A stretch of 13,630 nucleotides of DNA from JAKAGE01 sp964416665. Its GTDB lineage: Bacteria > Patescibacteriota > Minisyncoccia > UBA6257 > 2-01-FULL-56-20. Each line of letters begins with the position of its first letter. Within the stretch, counting starts at the first letter, position 1. The position numbers and the translations under genes were made by a program. Under the pieces are notes generated by a model, which was not told where the DNA came from, ran no database searches, and worked only from the letters and a program-made list of their open reading frames with translations. Where the stretch lies: positions 1 to 13,630 of the forward strand of contig CAYQFA010000025.1 of the NCBI GenBank assembly GCA_964416665.1, read 5' to 3'. Positions 1 to 6,703 of the stretch are shown here, one piece after another.

Positions 1-81
1 ATCGGGATGGGAACGAACCCCGAACTACAGCCCGTCATGGAAACCGCCACGCTCGTGGTGTACAAAGTGAAGGAGCCATAG
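1..81 (+). CDS. C-terminal end of an unidentified protein (partial)
   Basis: Frame 1 is open from the window edge and ends at TAG 79-81, giving 26 residues that finish in ...LVVYKVKEP. The alternating hydrophobic pattern near the end suggests a beta-strand tail. There is a faint resemblance to the ends of SIMPL (DUF541) proteins, but it is too short to assign. The frame is supported by context: a good Shine-Dalgarno AAGGAG (70-75) inside its last codons serves the ATG at 85, so the two genes were probably translationally coupled. Confidence 0.5.
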   Translation: MGMGTNPELQPVMETATLVVYKVKEP

Positions 82-84
82 CAT

Positions 85-135
85 ATGAAAGAAGAAATCT
101 CCATAATCGGTAGCGGATTTATTGGACAAATATGA
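85..135 (+). pseudogene. Truncated 5' end of a Rossmann-fold (NAD-binding) gene
   Basis: ATG 85 has a strong Shine-Dalgarno (AAGGAG, 70-75, 9-nt spacer) and lies 3 nt after the preceding stop. The product begins MKEEISIIGSGFIGQI and then meets TGA at 133-135. A hydrophobic strand followed by GSGFIG is the classic GxGxxG start of NAD(P)-binding proteins such as nucleotide-sugar dehydrogenases or 6-phosphogluconate-type dehydrogenases. The coding sequence stops about 40 bp before the left end of the IS256-family element, and no continuation of the gene is visible beyond the right end. I infer a real gene destroyed by insertion plus a deletion or frameshift. The exact family cannot be told from 16 residues. 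Confidence 0.55.
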
Positions 136-175
136 GGTCATAGAGGTGGTGGAGGCATACCGGCAAAAACGCCTA

Positions 176-203
176 CTCCCCGGCCGGATAGCACCCGCGC
201 GGT
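176..203 (+). repeat. Left terminal inverted repeat of the IS256-family element
   Basis: 28 bp beginning ctccccggccggat. It is the imperfect inverse of 1329-1356 (24/28 identical) and lies 22 bp beyond the transposase stop codon. Confidence 0.8.
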
Positions 204-225
204 CAGCGGTTAGTTTATTTTCCGA

Positions 226-1317
226 TTATAGTTCGATTTTCCCCGGGAAGAGGATAACGAGCTGGGTGATGATCTCGCCCCAGTTCCGCACGGGCTTGCT
301 CCATCCCTTCGCGATGTCGTCCTGCGCGAGCCAGAGGAGCTTCTCCAGCGAGTCGTCGTGCGGGAATACCGTCGTGGTCTTCGTCACCTTCCTAAACGAG
401 TGATTCAATGATTCGATCGCGTTCGTCGTGTACATCGCCTTGCGTATTGCTTCGGGATATGCGAAGAACGGGGCAAGCTCGCTCCACTTGTCCTCCCAGC
501 TTTTGAGGTACGGCTGGTAGCGCGGCCATTTCTCCTTTACCTTCTCCAGGGCATCGCGTCCGGCCTCCTCGGTCGGCGCGGCATAGATCGTCCTCAGATC
601 CTCGCAAAACAGCTCGCGATCCTTATTGGGCATAAACTTTACCGTATGCCGTATCTGGTGCACGATGCACTGCTGGATCTCGGCGTCGGGATAGATCGCC
701 TTGATCGCTTCCGAGAATCCCCGCAGACCGTCGACGCATGCGATGAGAACGTCATCGACGCCGCGGTTCTTCAGCTCGTTCAAGATGCCCATCCAGAACT
801 TCGCGCTCTCGGTCTCAGCGATCCAGATACCGAGAACTTCTTTCTGTCCCTGGCTGCTGATGCCGAGCGCGATGTAGGCGCACTTGTTCACGATCTTGCC
901 GCCATCACGCACCTTGAATCGCAGGCCGTCGAGATAGACGAAGGCGTAGACCGAGGCGAGCGGACGCGCCTGCCATTCCTTGATGAGCGGATACACTTTG
1001 TCCGTGATGTTCGAGATCGTCGCCTGCGAGATTTCGGTATGATGATGCTCCTTCACGTAATTCATGATGTCGCGCGTCGTGAGGCCCTTTGCGTAGAGAG
1101 CGATGACCTTTTCTTCGAGGTCGTTGCCTGCGAACTCCTTCCAGCTTTCATTGGAGGATGGCGTGGGAAGTTCGATGAACTTTCTGGGACGACCGCGTTT
1201 TATCAAGGGGCTTTCGCCCTCGGCGATCGTGTATTCCTTCACAAAAGTTGCGATTTCTTGAGGCGTTTTGAGGTCGGCGATTTTCTGCTGATATTCCTCT
1301 TGGGTTAATGTTGTCAT
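226..1317 (-). CDS. IS256-family (Mutator-type) transposase
   Basis: DDE transposase of about 363 residues that cuts and rejoins the element ends. Signature pieces are all present: first catalytic Asp in a YLDGL motif, second Asp in CVDGLRGF, the C-x2-H motif in QQCIVHQIRHT, and the catalytic Glu in TTNAIESLN. The N-terminal third carries a basic RGRPRK stretch and a helix-turn-helix-like region (AKGLTTRDI...ISQATISNI) likely to bind the terminal repeats. The chosen start is the ATG at 1315-1317 (MTTLTQEEY). The more upstream ATG at 1342-1344 lies inside the terminal inverted repeat and would add nine unlikely residues. No good Shine-Dalgarno precedes it, as is usual for transposases. The length is slightly under the family norm (about 390-410) but no key residue is missing, so it may be active. 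Confidence 0.93.
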   Translation of the reverse strand: MTTLTQEEYQQKIADLKTPQEIATFVKEYTIAEGESPLIKRGRPRKFIELPTPSSNESWKEFAGNDLEEKVIALYAKGLTTRDIMNYVKEHHHTEISQATISNITDKVYPLIKEWQARPLASVYAFVYLDGLRFKVRDGGKIVNKCAYIALGISSQGQKEVLGIWIAETESAKFWMGILNELKNRGVDDVLIACVDGLRGFSEAIKAIYPDAEIQQCIVHQIRHTVKFMPNKDRELFCEDLRTIYAAPTEEAGRDALEKVKEKWPRYQPYLKSWEDKWSELAPFFAYPEAIRKAMYTTNAIESLNHSFRKVTKTTTVFPHDDSLEKLLWLAQDDIAKGWSKPVRNWGEIITQLVILFPGKIEL

Positions 1318-1328
1318 GGTGTTTGCCA

Positions 1329-1356
1329 ACCGCGTGGACGCCATCCGGCCGGGGAG
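1329..1356 (-). repeat. Right terminal inverted repeat of the IS256-family element
   Basis: 28 bp whose reverse complement starts ctccccggccggat and matches 176-203 at 24 of 28 positions. It sits 11 bp upstream of the transposase ATG at 1317. Confidence 0.8.
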
Positions 1357-1536
1357 ACGGCAGCCTTAGCGTACCTATTTTGTCGCCATTATTCCAATTA
1401 AAGGAAATAGCTTTCGATAAAGGGAGGGTCGGGTGTTTGAGGGCGAATGTTATCGCTTCGGCTCATAAAAAGAGGCAATTGTCCCTCCCCAGTGGGCGAA
1501 GCGCTAAGAGAGCGTTTTAAAACAGGAATTTCAGAG

Positions 1537-1566
1537 ATTAATGGCCAACAATGTTTGGTCATTAAT
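1537..1566. repeat. 30-bp palindrome (12-bp stem)
   Basis: Left arm attaatggccaa (1537-1548), six-base loop, right arm ttggtcattaat (1555-1566). All 12 positions pair, one of them G-T. No T-run of terminator strength follows. It could be an operator, a weak bidirectional terminator, or a scar. Confidence 0.6.
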
Positions 1567-1599
1567 TTTAATAACGCAACATGTTGGAGTATTGGAATT

Positions 1600-1732
1600 C
1601 TATCGTCGAGATTTCTTTGCCCTTAACTCCTTGATAGTTTTTATTATTTCAGGGAATATCTACCGATTTGAAGTCGGGAGCATTCTTTTCAACAATCGGC
1701 TCCGCAAACCATCTATCTTTGGCATTTTCCCA
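1600..1732 (-). pseudogene. Decayed C-terminal coding fragment with one frameshift
   Basis: Reading leftward from 1732, one minus frame gives 27 protein-like residues (WENAKDRW...DFKSVDIP) and then hits TGA. Skipping a single T at that point continues as EIIKTIKELRAKKSRR and ends at a stop (1602-1600). Both halves have ordinary amino-acid composition and join smoothly with a one-base correction. The open frame begins directly after an in-frame TAA, so the upstream part is also lost. The family is not recognised. I read it as the tail of a dead gene; chance is possible for so short a segment. Confidence 0.4.
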
Positions 1733-1764
1733 TTATATCTAAATGCGAATTACTTGCAACTAAT

Positions 1765-1792
1765 TTGACCTTGGCGGTTAGACCGATATGCT
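1765..1792 (+). promoter_or_regulatory. Sigma70-type promoter of the ATPase / PLP-rhodanese unit
   Basis: TTGACC (1765-1770), 16-bp spacer, TATGCT (1787-1792). The ATG of the next gene begins 7 nt after the -10 (1799), so transcription would start at or next to the start codon, giving a leaderless message. No Shine-Dalgarno is present. Confidence 0.6.
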
Positions 1793-1798
1793 TAAAAT

Positions 1799-2788
1799 AT
1801 GAGAATCGCATTTGTAGGCAAGGGAGGTTCGGGTAAGACGACGCTGTCCGCACTCTTTGCTCAATATATAAATAAGAAATATTCCGTACTCGCCGTTGAT
1901 GCTGATTTAAACATGCACCTCGGCGGACTGTTGGGTGTTGCCGAGCCGCCGATCGAAAAACACATCTCGCATCCTGAGGCGGCGAAAACCATCAAAACAC
2001 GCTTGAAGGGGAAAAATGACCGAATCAAAGACCTCGCGCAGTTTCGCAAAACCACCCCGCCCACCGCCGAATCGAACCTTATCTACTTGGACGATTCGGA
2101 AGATCCTATCCTCGTCCAATTCGGTTCCGGACATAACGACCTCCGGTTGCTGGTCGTTGGGACGTACGACAGCGAGGAGATCGGCGCGAGCTGCTATCAT
2201 AATAACCTTGCCATCCTCGAAAACATTCTCTCTCATCTCGTGGATAGTTCTGGCGTCGTCGTGACCGACATGGTCGCTGGCGTGGACGCGTTTGCGAATA
2301 CGCTCCATGCGCAATTTGATTTATTGATATTGACCGTCGAACCGACGAAGCGAGGTCTCGAAGTATTTGAGCAGTATCGAAAGCTCGCCGAAGAAGCGGG
2401 TGTGTACGATTCTTTATTCGTGGTCGGTAACAAGGTGCGGTCGGAAGCCGACGTGGAATTCATTAAGAAGCACGTACCCGCAGAAAAATTGATCGGACTT
2501 TTCAAGGAATCCGAGTATATGCGACAGAAGGATCAGGAGGGAGGAGCGCTTAATGTCGATTTTTTGGAAGATGAAAACAAAGCATTGCTCAAAACCATTG
2601 AGAGGAAGCTTTTCTCGATTATTCCCGACAATCAAAAGCGCCTGCACAAACTCTACGAACTTCACCGCCGCTATGTCGCGCAGGGTTTTATCGCCGAGCG
2701 CCATGGCGACATCACCGACCAAATAGACGAAACATTCAATTTTGATGACCATGCGAAAAGACACGCGAAAAATCCAAAATCGTCTTAA
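1799..2788 (+). CDS. CooC/MinD-type P-loop ATPase
   Basis: A 329-residue SIMIBI-class ATPase, probably cytosolic and dimeric. The deviant Walker A GKGGSGKTTL (residues 7-16) carries the signature lysine K8. VDAD (33-36) is the Walker A'/switch I aspartate region, and VVVTDMVAGVDAF (153-165) is the switch II/Walker B region. NKV (211-213) matches the base-recognition position. The overall order fits CooC, the nickel-insertion ATPase of CO dehydrogenase, better than MinD or ParA. CooC has a metal-binding CxC in the middle; the corresponding place here reads SCYHN (131-135), i.e. C-x-H. No CO dehydrogenase gene lies in this window. The 3' end overlaps the next gene by about 40 nt, so the two are surely one operon. 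The client is unknown; a role tied to the neighbouring sulfur enzyme is inference. Confidence 0.82.
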   Translation: MRIAFVGKGGSGKTTLSALFAQYINKKYSVLAVDADLNMHLGGLLGVAEPPIEKHISHPEAAKTIKTRLKGKNDRIKDLAQFRKTTPPTAESNLIYLDDSEDPILVQFGSGHNDLRLLVVGTYDSEEIGASCYHNNLAILENILSHLVDSSGVVVTDMVAGVDAFANTLHAQFDLLILTVEPTKRGLEVFEQYRKLAEEAGVYDSLFVVGNKVRSEADVEFIKKHVPAEKLIGLFKESEYMRQKDQEGGALNVDFLEDENKALLKTIERKLFSIIPDNQKRLHKLYELHRRYVAQGFIAERHGDITDQIDETFNFDDHAKRHAKNPKSS

Positions 2789-4280
2789 CGTCTTCAGCGG
2801 CTCCGATGCGGTAAAAGATTTCTTGAATCCCGATTGCAACCCACCGTTGCCGCTTGTGGAGGTCCCCGCGCGCCTCAATCCCTTCGTTGCGGACGGCGTT
2901 CGCATTTTCGCGAAGCTGATGAACTTCCTACCACTTGCGAACGTGAAATCCCTTCCCGCATACAACATGCTTCTTGAAAGGGAGAGGGCCGGAGGACTGG
3001 ACAGCATCACATCGCTTATCGAGAATTCTTCCGGCAACACAGTCTTTTCATTGGCGGTAATCGGAAGGTTGTTTGGCATTCCGAAGACCAAGGCGATCGT
3101 TTCGCACGAAGTGACGCGGGGCAAGCTTCAGATGCTTCGTTTCTTCGGTACTGAAATCATGGTGAACGAGGAGCCGATTTGCCCCGACCCCGGTGACAAA
3201 GAGAGCGGCATCTATAAGGCAAAGCAGATTGGCAAAAAGAAGGGCTGGTTCAATCCGGGGCAGTATGATAACAAAGCGAATCCGCAAGCGCACGAAAAAT
3301 GGACAGGACCGCAGATCTGGGAACAAACCGAAGGCAGGGTATCGGTATTCTGCTCCGGTCTTGGCACCACCGGCACTATGGTCGGAACGGGCGGATATCT
3401 TAGGGAAAAATTATCCACGATAATGAGAATTGGCGTTGCGCGGTTGCCTAATAATCCAGTGCCTGGCGTGCGGACGCCAAACCTGCTTCGAGAGATAGCT
3501 TTTGATTGGCGGCAAGCGACGGATCACGTCGAAGAAGTCGGTACCAAAGAATCGTTTGAAAGGAGCTTGGAATTATGCCGGGCGGGCATTGTTGCGGGGC
3601 CGAGTTCCGGCTTCGCGTTTCAGGGATTGCTACAATTTCTTTTCAAGCAAAAAGAAGCGGGCAAGCTTGATGACATAAGGAATGATGACGGTGAGATTGT
3701 TGCCGTTTTTGTCTGTCCCGACAGCCCATTCCCATACATCGATGAGTATTTTGAATATCTTGACACATCGCACTTTCCCGGTATCGAACACGAGGAGTTG
3801 CTGATCAACAAGCCTGGGGAGATGAAATCCAAAAAGCACGATTTCGAAATGGCGCCTCCGGCATTTGATATTGAACCGAGCGATGCTTATGAAATGGCAT
3901 ATCCGATATCACCGAAAGAGGCATGGGTGCATCTCAAGGAAAGCGGCGATGTTGCGCCGCGAGACGATGTTTCCATCGTAGACATCAGGCCGTATAACGA
4001 ATTTGTCCATTTTCACTTGCCGGGATCGGAGCGCATGGATTCGCATGACATCACTGACAACCTCTCGAAACTTTCGAAAAAATGGAAGGGCAGAAAAGTG
4101 CTGCTTGTCTGCCCCATGGGAATACGGACGAGAGTGGTCGCAGGATTTTTGAGAGAAAAAGGCGTTGAAGCATATAGTATTAAGGGCGGCGCAACCAAAT
4201 GGTCTGCGCTCAATCTTCCTCGTTGGCGGCCGAACATCTGCAACGTACAAGACGACGCGGGGCAGGGAATATTTGAGTAA
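2751..4280 (+). CDS. Cysteine-synthase-like PLP enzyme fused to a rhodanese domain
   Basis: About 509 residues. Residues 20-330 form a fold-type II PLP enzyme related to cysteine synthase / cystathionine beta-synthase. NVKSLPAYNM (about 65-74) is the place of the Schiff-base lysine (SVKDRPALNM-like, K66), SSGNT (93-97) the substrate loop, GLGTTGTMVG (203-212) the phosphate-binding loop and GPSSG (283-287) the cofactor-ring region. Residues 385-494 form a rhodanese domain with VDIRPYNEF and the catalytic loop CPMGIRT (Cys454), matching C-x4-R-T. The fusion suggests one half produces or consumes sulfide or persulfide that the other carries. Starts are possible at TTG 2742, ATG 2745 and ATG 2751, all overlapping the ATPase gene, with no clear Shine-Dalgarno. 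The TGA-free overlap implies translational coupling. The exact substrate cannot be read from sequence. Confidence 0.85.
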   Translation: MRKDTRKIQNRLNVFSGSDAVKDFLNPDCNPPLPLVEVPARLNPFVADGVRIFAKLMNFLPLANVKSLPAYNMLLERERAGGLDSITSLIENSSGNTVFSLAVIGRLFGIPKTKAIVSHEVTRGKLQMLRFFGTEIMVNEEPICPDPGDKESGIYKAKQIGKKKGWFNPGQYDNKANPQAHEKWTGPQIWEQTEGRVSVFCSGLGTTGTMVGTGGYLREKLSTIMRIGVARLPNNPVPGVRTPNLLREIAFDWRQATDHVEEVGTKESFERSLELCRAGIVAGPSSGFAFQGLLQFLFKQKEAGKLDDIRNDDGEIVAVFVCPDSPFPYIDEYFEYLDTSHFPGIEHEELLINKPGEMKSKKHDFEMAPPAFDIEPSDAYEMAYPISPKEAWVHLKESGDVAPRDDVSIVDIRPYNEFVHFHLPGSERMDSHDITDNLSKLSKKWKGRKVLLVCPMGIRTRVVAGFLREKGVEAYSIKGGATKWSALNLPRWRPNICNVQDDAGQGIFE

Positions 4281-4333
4281 AAACAGCGGCTTAAAGTCAT
4301 TAATGGTTCAGAGCATTCCAGTGGACAGGGATA

Positions 4334-4804
4334 TTATTCGCCCTTAGCTAAGGCGGTTGTGGTGGTATCCAGCAGTAAAGGCACCAGCTCGCCCCACGAC
4401 TGCACTACAGTCGTTCCATCGATCGCCTCCGGGTATTTTTTGAAGTCCCGCTTTTTGGGATCGAACGCATAGCGATAGGGAACGTTTTTCATATGACGCA
4501 GCACCTTGAGCCGATCGTCCACGAAATGGGTGACGCCTAACCGCTCGCAGATAACGGCCTTGTCGCGATGGCGGCGGCAGAAATAGATATGCTTTCGCAA
4601 TATGCCGGTGCGGCGCTCGAAACCCAAAAAACGCAACCGGAGCGGAAAATAGATGCGCCCAAAAGCGTTCACCTTCGATACGATGTAAACATTCTCAAAC
4701 TGTCCCGAATCCACGATCTCCCGCAGACTATCCAGAGAACGGGGTACGGATCTGCGATGTGCGTGAAAAATGACCCCCTCACAATCAACGCCAAGCGTTT
4801 TCAT
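4334..4804 (-). CDS. HAD-like phosphatase-fold protein
   Basis: 156 residues starting MKTLGVDCEGVIF. The start at 4804 is chosen because AAAGGT lies six bases upstream on the minus strand; a longer reading to 4846 would place that Shine-Dalgarno inside the gene. HAD-like motifs: I at D7-x-E9-G-V, II at S43 (VYIVSK), III at K82 (HRDKAVICERLG) and IV at VDDR (95-98). The second motif I residue is Glu rather than the usual Asp, so activity may be altered. It has no cap domain of any size. Such small HAD proteins dephosphorylate nucleotides or sugars, but the substrate is unknown. It faces the PLP-rhodanese gene tail to tail with a 53-bp gap and no obvious terminator. Confidence 0.7.
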   Translation of the reverse strand: MKTLGVDCEGVIFHAHRRSVPRSLDSLREIVDSGQFENVYIVSKVNAFGRIYFPLRLRFLGFERRTGILRKHIYFCRRHRDKAVICERLGVTHFVDDRLKVLRHMKNVPYRYAFDPKKRDFKKYPEAIDGTTVVQSWGELVPLLLDTTTTALAKGE

Positions 4805-4910
4805 ATTATTACCTTTAAAAATATCCTTTTTTGGCTTTGCGCGCAATCCTCTCTCGATGTATCTTGCCGTGCGTTTTCATAGGTGGAAAGAGAAAGGTAG
4901 AATAAACATT

Positions 4911-5162
4911 ATGAGCAAAAAAGGAATCTCAGGCGGTGTCGTTCATACTGTGCCATCGGATCTGCGAAGGGCTCTTATTTCCGATCCTGCCGCACGGGCG
5001 AAGTGGGAGGACATCACCCCGCTCGCACGTAATGAATGGATCTGCTGGACCACCTCCGTTAAGAAGGCGGAAACCAGAAAACAGCACGTCGAAAGAGTAT
5101 GTACGGAACTTAAAGAAGGTATGCGCCGGCCGTGCTGCTGGGCCGGGTGCCCTCATCGTTAA
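4911..5162 (+). CDS. YdeI/OmpD-associated-type small protein
   Basis: 83 residues. It contains the pattern I recognise from the C-terminal part of the YdeI/OmpD-associated (bacteriocin-protection-like) family: ITPLARNEWICW, then KKAETRKQHVERVCTELKEG, ending RRPCCWAGCPHR. The conserved W, the ETRKxH helix and the CCW-GCPH tail with three cysteines and one histidine are intact; the cysteines may bind metal. It stands alone here as a complete short protein. A TAGAAT hexamer (4898-4903) ends 7 nt before the ATG, suggesting a near-leaderless transcript, although AAAGG at 4893-4897 could be a distant Shine-Dalgarno. Biochemical role unknown. Confidence 0.7.
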   Translation: MSKKGISGGVVHTVPSDLRRALISDPAARAKWEDITPLARNEWICWTTSVKKAETRKQHVERVCTELKEGMRRPCCWAGCPHR

Positions 5163-5235
5163 AAGAATTGAATGCGTGGGAAACTATCCGGCCTCGGGCT
5201 GTATTTATTAGGAAAAAAGATTTTCGGCGCTGGAC

Positions 5236-5264
5236 TTGACTAATCATCAATATTTTGCTATAAA
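5236..5264 (+). promoter_or_regulatory. Strong sigma70-type promoter for the 408-residue membrane protein
   Basis: TTGACT (5236-5241), 17-bp spacer, TATAAA (5259-5264). Transcription should start near 5271, giving a leader of about 60 nt with a small GCCG-TCAA-CGGC hairpin (5303-5314) and an AGGA Shine-Dalgarno (5323-5326) four bases before ATG 5331. Confidence 0.75.
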
Positions 5265-5330
5265 AAGTTGGGTCTTTGACCTTTTAATCTTGTTTGTTTT
5301 CCGCCGTCAACGGCAGAAGGGTAGGACGAT

Positions 5331-6557
5331 ATGAAACTGGTTCCCAGCGGGAATCTTGAGTCAGCGGACCCGGTACTCGCGGTTCGTTGGTGCCTGGAAC
5401 GTTCGGAGGCGGAACAACTGAAAAAGCAATCCGCCGCAAACATCTACGTGCTTTTCGTCATCGCCTACGGGGATACCGATCTGGAAGATCGGCAACTCGT
5501 GCCGATCGACCAGATGATGGCCTTCCTCAACTTCCGCCGCCCCGGCAATCACACGGTACTTGCCAAAGTAGTCTGGTGCGCGGTAGGCAATCGGCCAGAT
5601 GCGGAGATGAAGAATGTTTTCCTTGAGAAGGCCGACCATCGGTCCTACTCGCGGAACTTTCTGAACTCAGACCGCACTGGATTTCGGGCAGGATCTTTCC
5701 CGTGCGGCGACTTTAATCTCGTGCAAGCCTTGTCTGGCGATGCCGAACTTGAAGTCGTGGTTCCGCAGGAGCATTTTCCTCCGGAACCGCCTGCATGGCT
5801 GAGCCGCCTGGTCAACGCGGGATTCGATTATCCCCCCATCGACCAATGCTCATTCCGCCGGCGTCTATTGGCTGCTCCCCTAAAGCTTTCCGTTTTCGGG
5901 ATTTGGGCAGTCATTACAACCACCATCCGGCTGATCGTTGTCGCTTTTCTGCTATGCCGTGGGATGCGCGATATCGATTTCAGGCCTTTGATTCACCCCT
6001 GGCGCGACGACATTGAGGACGTCTGGTATAGGCTCTCCTGGCACAGTGCATGGTTTGCTTATGCGAAAACTCCAACGGGCGGATATCGGGAGCGGTCACG
6101 ATGGATATATCTCCTCTACCCGCCGATCTACCTTGCGCTGTTTCTTCTTCTCACGTGGATAAAAATTGAGTTCCACTTGAGCTACCTGGCCATAATCATG
6201 GCCGTGGCAACGGCGCTCATCAAAGCCGTGATCGCAATCCTGAAGTTCTTGGTTCACCTCTTCTCGAAGGCGTGGACGTTCGCACTCGGCGCTGCGATTG
6301 GGTTTTTCCTACTCTATGTCCTTAAAAAGGCCAACAGAAGGGCAGTAGCGAGAAAGCGTGAACGGGAAAGCTCGCGAGAGTTCCGGGAGGCAAGGCGGCG
6401 GGAGCAGGAAGAATCCTATACGGGGCTATACAAGCTGTTGGCTTGCAGGCCCGGCCTTGTCCCGGCCGTCTCCGATCTTCCTCCTGAGCACAGGACATTC
6501 TATCTCAGATTTCTTGACCTCAAGGCGAAGGTCTGCCGTCCATACGCGGCACGCTGA
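5331..6557 (+). CDS. Unrecognised membrane protein, soluble N-terminal domain plus about four helices
   Basis: 408 residues, family not recognised. Residues 1-175 look soluble: an alpha/beta stretch with NIYVLFVIAYGD near 37-48, then a hydrophilic part. Hydrophobic helices lie at about 185-209, 258-277, 282-308 and 312-331, so most of the C-terminal half is membrane. A strongly basic segment (about 332-358, RRAVARKRERES...) follows, which should stay in the cytoplasm. The tail ends with DLPPEHRTFYLRFLDLKAK. No enzyme motif is evident. It is a single-gene unit with its own strong promoter, a good Shine-Dalgarno and a strong terminator, so it is probably well expressed and not tied to its neighbours. 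It may be a lineage-specific envelope protein (inference). Confidence 0.8.
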   Translation: MKLVPSGNLESADPVLAVRWCLERSEAEQLKKQSAANIYVLFVIAYGDTDLEDRQLVPIDQMMAFLNFRRPGNHTVLAKVVWCAVGNRPDAEMKNVFLEKADHRSYSRNFLNSDRTGFRAGSFPCGDFNLVQALSGDAELEVVVPQEHFPPEPPAWLSRLVNAGFDYPPIDQCSFRRRLLAAPLKLSVFGIWAVITTTIRLIVVAFLLCRGMRDIDFRPLIHPWRDDIEDVWYRLSWHSAWFAYAKTPTGGYRERSRWIYLLYPPIYLALFLLLTWIKIEFHLSYLAIIMAVATALIKAVIAILKFLVHLFSKAWTFALGAAIGFFLLYVLKKANRRAVARKRERESSREFREARRREQEESYTGLYKLLACRPGLVPAVSDLPPEHRTFYLRFLDLKAKVCRPYAAR

Positions 6558-6588
6558 GCGGGGGTCTTATCTCAAATGTTTTTCTTTT

Positions 6589-6630
6589 GGGGTCTTGCTG
6601 AATTATGGCAAGACCCCCAATTTATTTTAT
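6589..6630 (+). terminator. Intrinsic terminator after the membrane-protein gene
   Basis: Perfect 10-bp stem ggggtcttgc / gcaagacccc (6589-6598 with 6608-6617), nine-base loop, then a T-rich tract (aatttattttatt). It faces the plus strand and lies about 30 bp after the stop. Confidence 0.85.
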
Positions 6631-6703
6631 TAGGGGAACACTGTATCCACTTTAGGAACAGTTCAAAGGGATGGCAGTTCTGCGCGGTAACTAAGGCGAC
6701 ACC

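Larger units (their letters stand above)
171..1361 (-). mobile_element. IS256-family insertion sequence
   Basis: A single transposase gene is bracketed by imperfect terminal inverted repeats. The left repeat is at 176-203 (starting ctccccggccggat) and its reverse complement is at 1329-1356; 24 of 28 positions match. The match extends weakly outward (gcc, 2 mismatches) to 171 and 1361. The element is therefore about 1.18-1.19 kb, a little shorter than many IS256 members, and fits the family layout of one transposase between repeats of about 25-35 bp. The expected 8-9 bp target duplication is not visible at either candidate pair of ends, so the exact boundaries are uncertain or one flank has been rearranged. 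Confidence 0.85.
1357..1798. other. Gene-poor, AT-richer stretch beside the IS
   Basis: There is no convincing intact gene between the IS and the ATPase gene. The stretch holds a 12-bp-stem palindrome (1537-1566), a frameshifted minus-strand coding remnant (1600-1732) and the promoter of the ATPase gene (1765-1792). The only sizeable plus-strand open frame (1541-1768) begins inside the palindrome and overlies the minus-strand remnant, so it is judged a shadow. The composition is visibly more AT-rich from about 1520 on than in the neighbouring genes, consistent with a decayed or imported region. Confidence 0.6.

Noticed and set aside
646..1308. Long plus-strand open frame (220 residues)
   Set aside because: It lies wholly inside the transposase gene on the other strand, and its residues are typical reverse-strand shadow (Asp/Val/Leu-rich) with no fold or start site.
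1440..1510. Small inverted words (cgcttcg / cgaagcg) as a REP-like element
   Set aside because: Only seven bases match, and no second copy is seen in the window.
1510..1530. gttttaaaac-type palindrome resembling a CRISPR repeat end
   Set aside because: Only a single copy with no spacing pattern; a similar word near 13515 is inside coding sequence.
1541..1768. 75-residue plus-strand frame in the AT-rich spacer
   Set aside because: It begins inside the palindrome, has no Shine-Dalgarno, and overlies a better minus-strand coding remnant.
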